DNA of 64,000 nucleotides from Neckera pumila. Taxonomy: Eukaryota > Streptophyta > Bryopsida > Hypnales > Neckeraceae. The notes beneath the pieces were generated by a model, which was given only the letters and a program-made list of their open reading frames with translations, was not told where the DNA came from and ran no database searches. Position 1 is the stretch's first letter, and each line of letters begins with the position of its first letter. Where the stretch lies: contig OZ018414.1 of NCBI GenBank assembly GCA_963969595.1, positions 20,009,660 to 20,073,659 of the forward strand. Reading direction: 5' to 3'. The position numbers and the translations under genes were made by a program. Of the stretch, positions 57,901 through 64,000 are shown piece after piece.

Positions 57901-60846
57901 AAGACCCGGGACTCGACCACCACGGGAACACGGGAGACGATGTCAACGTCGGACCAATCAGCCCATCGACAGGCACCGTTCCGTGCGTTTGCGGACCCAC
58001 TGGGCCCCCGAAGGGAGATATCGCGAACAAGTGGTTGGTTCCTCTGGAAGAGCTCACAGCAATCCAATGGCTGTCGGCACTGAAACTGATGTCCTGAATG
58101 ACCTGTCACAATCGAAGGAGCCAAACGAATCAAGGTCCGAGAGACCACAAGCTGATCCCGTCTCCTGCACTACATACACACACTGGGTGGGACTGACTGA
58201 GCACTTGGCTAGCTGTCTAGAGCCACTGATCCTCGAATGGAAATGGGGTCGTCTACTGACAATTCTCGTGGTCGACAACCTCCCACTTCGAAGTTGGATA
58301 AGAAATGCAGACACACTGATAAAAAAAACAGTCTCACTTGCACCCAAAACGATCTTTCAGCGCCTTACGCTGCCGAAACCACACTCTTACACAGGTTCAA
58401 ATGCTCAAAGGGACGCAAGCAGTAGGATTCACCCGAAGATCAGACCCACACCCGGATGTATACTGTTCGGAATAATGTATCGAAGCGGTTTCAAATACGA
58501 GAAAGCAGTGCAACACTTACCGCATTTGTCACACCGCGAGACAGCTTGTAAAGATGCACGTGAGTCAGACTGGAATCGACAACCCCAGGACCACCGGTGC
58601 TGGACGACGGAGGGGTTAGGCGAAACACGTTCAGGTTGTGACCATAGACGGAGGCCGTCACCAGGAGAGTGCCGCTCGGATCAAACGACACGGCGGACAA
58701 AGGGCTGGTGTGCGCACGGAATTGGGCCACCACACTCTTGCTCACGATGTCGCGAATAATCACCTGAAATCCAGAAAACATCAAGACTCTCAGAAGCCCT
58801 CGACATGCACTCTCCAACCAGGTCGGCAGACAGTACCACACCCCCAATCGGATGGAAAAACAACGAGGGGTTTCTGGGGCTTACCGTGCCAGCAAATTCA
58901 GGCTCAGGAACAGAACCGCCTTGCCAAGGACTGTGGCCGTTCGAACCATTCTTCCAATTCGGACTCCCCACGCCGGGGGAACCATTGCCACCATCCGGCA
59001 TCAGCTCCGAGTAGTAGCTTTTCGTCGTCTTGTACACCATGTCACCCACTGCCACCACTCCGGCCACCAGATGCTTGCTGGACTCCTTCGCATAATGAGC
59101 CACGAAGCTGCCATTGGCTGGCGAAGAGGACGGGCTCACCCCTGGGGACGGGGTCAGGTGCTGGGGGGCCACACGACCGGTCGTGGCCACAAGAGGCTGG
59201 TTCGCGGCATACGCTAACCACCGGGGGCCAACTGCCATTGCGCCGAACCCATAATGAATGGAACCGGGGGCGGGCGTCGGGGATGGATAAGTAAGCACAC
59301 TGAATATATTCTGAAGGCTACCTGCATCGAAGCAATAGATCTGCACACCAACGACGAAAAAAATCTCCATCAAAAAGCCGTTTACATCTCCTCAAAACGT
59401 TCTACAAACGACGAAAAGGCTGTTCGCAAGAAGGACTCCCACAAACTGGGGAAGCCTGACCCAGGCTTGCAAGACCCAGGACCAACTGCTACTCCACGCC
59501 TGTCACGAAGGAGTAGGGATGAAGCACCACTACTAAACAGGGCAGGACATGGAAAACCTTGTGCAACCCAACAAGGAGAAGTCCAAGTACCTGGGTGGCC
59601 AGAGCGACTGCAATCACACGAGAGCTACAGCGCACTGCGTGAATTCCAGTGCGGAATCGTAAGGTATGCACATAAGAATGAGTACGAAGCGAATAAAATT
59701 TCACCACCGTCGGCACGAAGTGCGAGCCGGTCACGCCCACATTGCCAACGCCGCTACCACCACCATAGCCACCCGGGAAACCTCCGCCACTCGGGCTCCT
59801 GGACCCGGATGTGTCGGAAGTCACAACCAACAGGAGAGGACGATCTCCCTTGAAACTCGAACCTCCATCCACGGGGTCTGGAGTTATCGCTTTCGGGGCC
59901 AGACGAAGGAACGCCACGGGGCCGTCACGGCGGGACAACAACTCATGCACGTTGCTCGCGTCTTGGACATCCCAGACTTGGAATCCATTCAAATAAGTCA
60001 AAAGAAGCACTCGTCGAATCTCGCCCGAACTCAGCTCGAGCTTGTCAAAGTTGGACCACTGGACCTGCAAATGCACACAATACCAAGGTTTCAAAGCAGC
60101 GCCCGGGAATACCAACGAGGGATTCGGCCCCGAGGGGACTCTACCGTCTGTAAAGACTGCAGCTCAACGTTGCCCGCAATGACGCAACAAACCAAGTGCA
60201 AAACCCTAAAAGAAGGAACAACAATCTACGTGCGGTCGCCTGCATGAATGTATGGCTCCTCACGCCTTAACACACAATCCTATCAGTCATGAAAGGGTAA
60301 CTTTCCAACCGAACTTCGAATGCATGCAACCAATAGAATGGAACTTGTCCTCCAAATGTCTGAATTTGAAGGATGCAATATCCGACAGAAACCAACAAGG
60401 TGGAAAAGGATTCACACAAAACCTTGAGGGGCTACAAAAGGAAGAATGCGACCTCATGTCTCGGCTTGGAGGTGCAAGAGTGGGACCAAACCCTCAATTG
60501 GGGAAAGAGCCACCGCAATAGGAATACAGAGTGCGAGCAACTGCGAGTGGTCGTCATCCCAATGAAACACAAACCAGGAAGATACAAGCTTGCCAAACAA
60601 GGGCCATGCGCTCAACGGCCACAACAGCAGTTCCAGTACCTGTTCCCGCTGACGATCATCTTCATGATTCAATGAGCCGCTGGAAGCGGCCGACACAGCA
60701 GCCTGACGAACGGTGGACGCAGCGATGCTACTCGCGTTGGCTGACACGCTCCGAAGATAGTTGGATATAGTGCGAAAGGAGGAAGGCAGCGAGCTGAATT
60801 TGCCCCCACGGGGACTACGCACATGATAGTCGGCATCGTTCCTCAT
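54960..60846 (-). CDS. ATG18: ATG18 f/g/h-type PROPPIN with BCAS3 domain, nine exons
   Basis: Plant ATG18f/g/h proteins are WD40 beta-propellers that bind phosphoinositides on forming autophagosomes and carry a C-terminal BCAS3 domain. Exons (descending): 60846-60640, 60064-59591, 59340-58885, 58763-58521, 58102-57278, 57025-56838, 56608-56394, 56223-55420, 54988-54960; all GT-AG, 1146 residues. The N-terminus has SLPSSFRTISNYLRSVSANA, as in the family. The propeller includes VQWSNFDKLE, VLLLTYLNGFQVWDV, FRAHTSPLSAVSFDPSGTLL and LYKLSRGVTNAVIQDISFSA, where SRG (454-456) replaces the basic FRRG loop of ATG18a. The BCAS3 part has GHLLRYLLRPSAGG and EPVERWDVARRPNW. A Ser/Gly/acidic-rich tail makes it longer than the Arabidopsis proteins (about 760-960). 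The start is the first ATG in frame after a possible leader acceptor. The last two exons rest on splice sites only and are least certain. Confidence 0.88.
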
Positions 60847-62700
60847 CCCACTCAATGCCTTGCTCTGCACAGATTGTTGCCCCTTCTAAGTGCATGCCCA
60901 CGCGGCGTTTCCTGAGCAACCACAGTCCTCACACAAGTGCCATCAACACCCAATGCTTCACAGCGTCCACCAACTAGGACCCAATCCACATGACAAAAGC
61001 TCCTCAACGCCAGAAAACCCACTGTTGCTGGCCTTGGAATCTCAGGGCCACAAACCAGGCGGTAGAGTGCACTGCAGGAGACACTCTGTGCCTGTTCGAC
61101 GGAGAAAACGGCCAGGAGGACACCTCAGCAGCGCTCATACCAAGAACTTCGAGATCAAAACCCCGTGCCGTGATGCGAATTACCGACTGACGTCATATAT
61201 AGCTTGCAAAACAATGCAACACCGCCACACGGAACGCAAAGCATGCGTCGGAGACCCAAAGAAAGAGCTCAAAACTAACAACGCTTCGCGGACTCGTTTT
61301 CAGTGCTGTCGAACCGCGGCTACGCCTTTCAACTCGAGCACCCTCAATATACGATTGCACAGACGAAAAAAACAAAGTAGCAACGATCCTTCCTAAAATA
61401 TGGAACAGGATTAGATTCGATCGAATTTGGGTTCAAACCACATACCTGGCAACGACTGACGACTTGTGTCAGCCCATTGCCTCCTTAAAATGCGACAGCC
61501 ATGATTGCAACTTCGATGCTCGCTCCAGGTCCCACCACTCCGATGCCTCGACGACCGACCTTGAACAACGGAATTCACAACCGATTGATCGACGATGGGG
61601 GGGTCTCCTCACCCTGCACGTGCCAAACACACAAAATTCATCCACCAATCTCGAATTCAGACAAGAGAGTATCCACACCAGGAAAACCCTCTTGAGCCCA
61701 CAATTCGAACCAAGACACGGCAAGTATTGGATGCGCACTTCCCGAAGAAAACAAGGCACCGACCAGTTTTCCGCTCTGGATTGGAAAACCTGCAAAATCA
61801 CCTCTCCGATTCAACTCGCCGACGATTCAGGGGAAAAAGTTCACACACAGACACACAGGTGTCGACGTGCACGCCACGAAAGAGAAAGCATTGGAAAAAC
61901 GGACTCGATCGCCGCTCATGCACTTTCGGAAGACCGAAGAAACGAAACTCCTCTCGAGCGCACCAAATTCATACAGCACGTGATTATCGCCAGAACGCGT
62001 GACGGCATGCGCACGCCTCCACGCGGCGTCCAGCACAAAACATCACTACTGAGAACACGAAATCCATCACCAATCGACCCTCCAACACAAACCCTCGGTA
62101 CCCTGACAGTCGAAATTAAAACCCTAACCACGCATCCTCAAAATTCCCCCGAATGGGACACCGAAATTCCAAAAAAAAGCGACGGAACGCCTCCTCGCAT
62201 CTTCACCTTGCAAGTCCTGTCACGCCACAATTCCCTCCGCACACCCCGCCAGCGTTACTTTGGACACCAACCGCTGCGACGCATGAGAGGAGTATGCATC
62301 CGCATCATCTAATTACCTTACCACCGCGTCATCGCCATCCCCATTGAATGGATCGCCAAGGCCGGAAGCTCAACCTCGACAACCGCGACATCCCCGATGA
62401 GCGGAGGAACAAAGACACAGAATTCGGGACTTGAGCTTGCAATATGGGAATCAAGTGCCAGCGGAAGAATAAAACCAAACAAACGAACAAACAAAAAGAA
62501 AAGACAAGAAACACAAACCATGGAAACGGATAGACTGACCGAGAATTGCAGAGCGGAAGCTGGTTGGAGTCTGCGAGCGAGCGAGCGAGCAAGCAAGCGA
62601 GCAAGCAAGTGTCCTCGTGATCCCAAGCAAACTGATGGGTTCGCGAAGCAACTCTCGACGTCGATCTTGCGCGTAAGTTACTCCCTTCTCCCGCAAGATT
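60847..62700 (-). promoter_or_regulatory. GC-rich promoter and probable spliced leader of the ATG18-like gene
   Basis: On the minus strand a good donor (GCCAG then gtatgt, exon edge at 61446) and an acceptor (tgtgcag, just upstream of the ATG) could join a long 5' untranslated exon to exon 1. Composition stays GC-rich to about 62650 and then drops abruptly. Long open frames on both strands here (for example 61464-62312, +) are by-products of base composition; none shows a domain. Confidence 0.4.
62573..62609. repeat. (GCGA)n/(GCAA)n simple repeat
   Basis: A run of GCGA and GCAA units near the presumed upstream edge of the ATG18 transcription unit. Confidence 0.85.
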
Positions 62701-64000
62701 GCCACGCTCCTTTGCAAACGCAATCCCAGAAGCTGAGGAGTTAATGTAAAGTGATTGAAGAAGAAAGGAGGGAAAAAAAATGGAAAAAAAATGGAAAAAT
62801 TGCAAAATAAGCATTATATATGGACACACATACATGTATATATGTGTGTATGCATGCATTCAAATTAATAATAATTACTAGTGATCGAGATACTCACTAG
62901 CTAAAGAGGATAAATTTTCAAGTATTTTTACCATGGATTAGGATATTTTCATTGAAGTTACTACTACACCTTCAAAATAATACCAAATGATTATAGAGTC
63001 CAAGGTAAAATCTATGGCACAAAGATGTGTGTAGATGATCAAAGTTTAGGAGGTTGTTGTGAATATTGATCCAACGGGCAATGATCTTCTTCGTACTTTG
63101 GGAGCATGGAGGTAGGAAATAAAAAGTTCCTAGAATGTCCACATTCATGTCCATGCATGTTATTAAGGACAGGAGGCATATTGTTGTTGGACGGCAGCTA
63201 TACAAGTCTTGAATATATATCTTAGTTATCTTTGAATCTTTGAAGGGTCAACACCTTGAAGTGACTACCATTGAATGATAAAAAAAACAATGGTTTGTAC
63301 TTCAATCATTGGTCCACAGTGAATGTATATAAATAAAGAATTTGTAAGCAATGTCCTAGCATATGGAATGACCTTTCAAATCAATCCCTTGAGAGAACCA
63401 TCTTTGTCAATTGTCAAATGACGACAATCCAATAGAAGATTTGGCTTATTGACTATTGGAATATGCGCATCAACAAGGACTTTGGAAGATGGATGAAGAT
63501 GAATCACCTTCAAATTCATGTTCTTTATGTTCCAACCAATTTCGTATACTAATATCACTAAACATCGGAAATCAACAATGGGTATCATTCTCAATGTCCT
63601 TTAGATGACAATAGCCGGATAGCTTTAAAAAGACTAGAACTATCACTAAGAAATTTTTCCAAAAACTATATGATTTTCAGACCAACAGGTGCATTTTTCA
63701 TTTCTACAATAAACTTGAAAGTCATCCATTAGCTTTTGTTTGGCCTCTGCATCTTTTCAGGGTTAATTCCTAAGGACTAGGAGGACACAATGTGTGCTCT
63801 TCAAATTTTCAATGGCAAATTTTTGGTAGGGTGAAACAAATCTCAATATTTTGTAAACTAAAACCTTTGTAGGTAAAAAGTTCACAAAATTGTTGCACTT
63901 GTCGATATTCAAAATTCAATATTAAAAGTATTTAAAAAATTATTTAGAAAATGTAGTCTAATAGAAAAATGGGAGCAAACATATTTTTTTACAATGAAAT
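62701..64000. other. AT-rich intergenic DNA to window end
   Basis: No gene seen. GGG at 63760-63762 abuts TTAA at 63763-63766, and the preceding 80 bases resemble 49845-49912, so this is probably the right end of another TTAA-type element. TTCCTAAGGAC after the same TTAA may be the left end of the next. Confidence 0.45.

Noticed and set aside
57182..58759. 525-codon open frame on the + strand
   Set aside because: It lies antisense to ATG18 exons 4-5, is low complexity (Arg, His and Thr rich), has no domain, and is explained by the GC-rich codon use of the real minus-strand gene.
61464..62312. 282-codon open frame on the + strand upstream of ATG18
   Set aside because: Composition-driven frame in a GC-rich region; basic and Thr/His-rich with no recognisable domain or start context.
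1..64000. CRISPR arrays, operons or bacterial-type regulatory sites
   Set aside because: All confirmed genes have spliceosomal introns and a plant Pol III gene is present; the repeats lack the regular spacer pattern of CRISPR.

Overview
The window looks like nuclear DNA of a land plant that still makes swimming sperm, most likely a bryophyte such as a moss, liverwort or hornwort. Three lines of sequence evidence support this. It encodes the centriole cartwheel protein SAS-6, which land plants keep only where sperm are flagellated. It carries a U6 snRNA gene with a plant-type Pol III promoter (USE plus TATA). Its 40S ribosomal protein gene has telo-box motifs upstream. All genes have GT-AG introns of about 80 bases to 1.6 kb and lie as GC-richer islands in AT-rich, repeat-filled DNA. 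No bacterial features were seen. The species cannot be fixed from this window.

Genes from left to right: a 14-exon SAS-6 gene (2052-7434, +); a degenerate pogo/Tigger-like DDE transposon with recognisable terminal inverted repeats (TIRs) and TA duplications (22742-25199); a two-exon RPS2/uS5 gene (26276-27834, -); an eight-exon AKR2 gene, the chloroplast outer-envelope targeting factor (39209-43583, +); a U6 snRNA gene (46825-46926, -); and a nine-exon ATG18/BCAS3-type autophagy gene (54960-60846, -). The neighbouring genes share no pathway, as expected for a plant chromosome. The coding models were rebuilt by hand from splice sites and reading frame, and every joined model is a whole number of codons.

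Between the genes the DNA is mostly old repeat. The most striking component is a group of non-coding elements that begin CCC(C)T and end A(G)GGG exactly between TTAA tetranucleotides: 40377-40542 (inside AKR2 intron 1), 34809-35730, 49917-50826, 51004-51909, 45005-45529 (a foldback), 45541-45770, 47160-47443, 53485-53876 and 25207-25398. TTAA duplication plus CCC-starting TIRs is the signature of piggyBac-like transposition, which is unusual for a land plant. Several elements sit end to end and share one TTAA. Other repeats include a Stowaway-like MITE, a perfect 34-bp-arm hairpin, several foldbacks, a 60-bp tandem array and simple repeats. Long stretches (about 8-13 kb, 29-34 kb and 36-38 kb) hold no recognisable gene.
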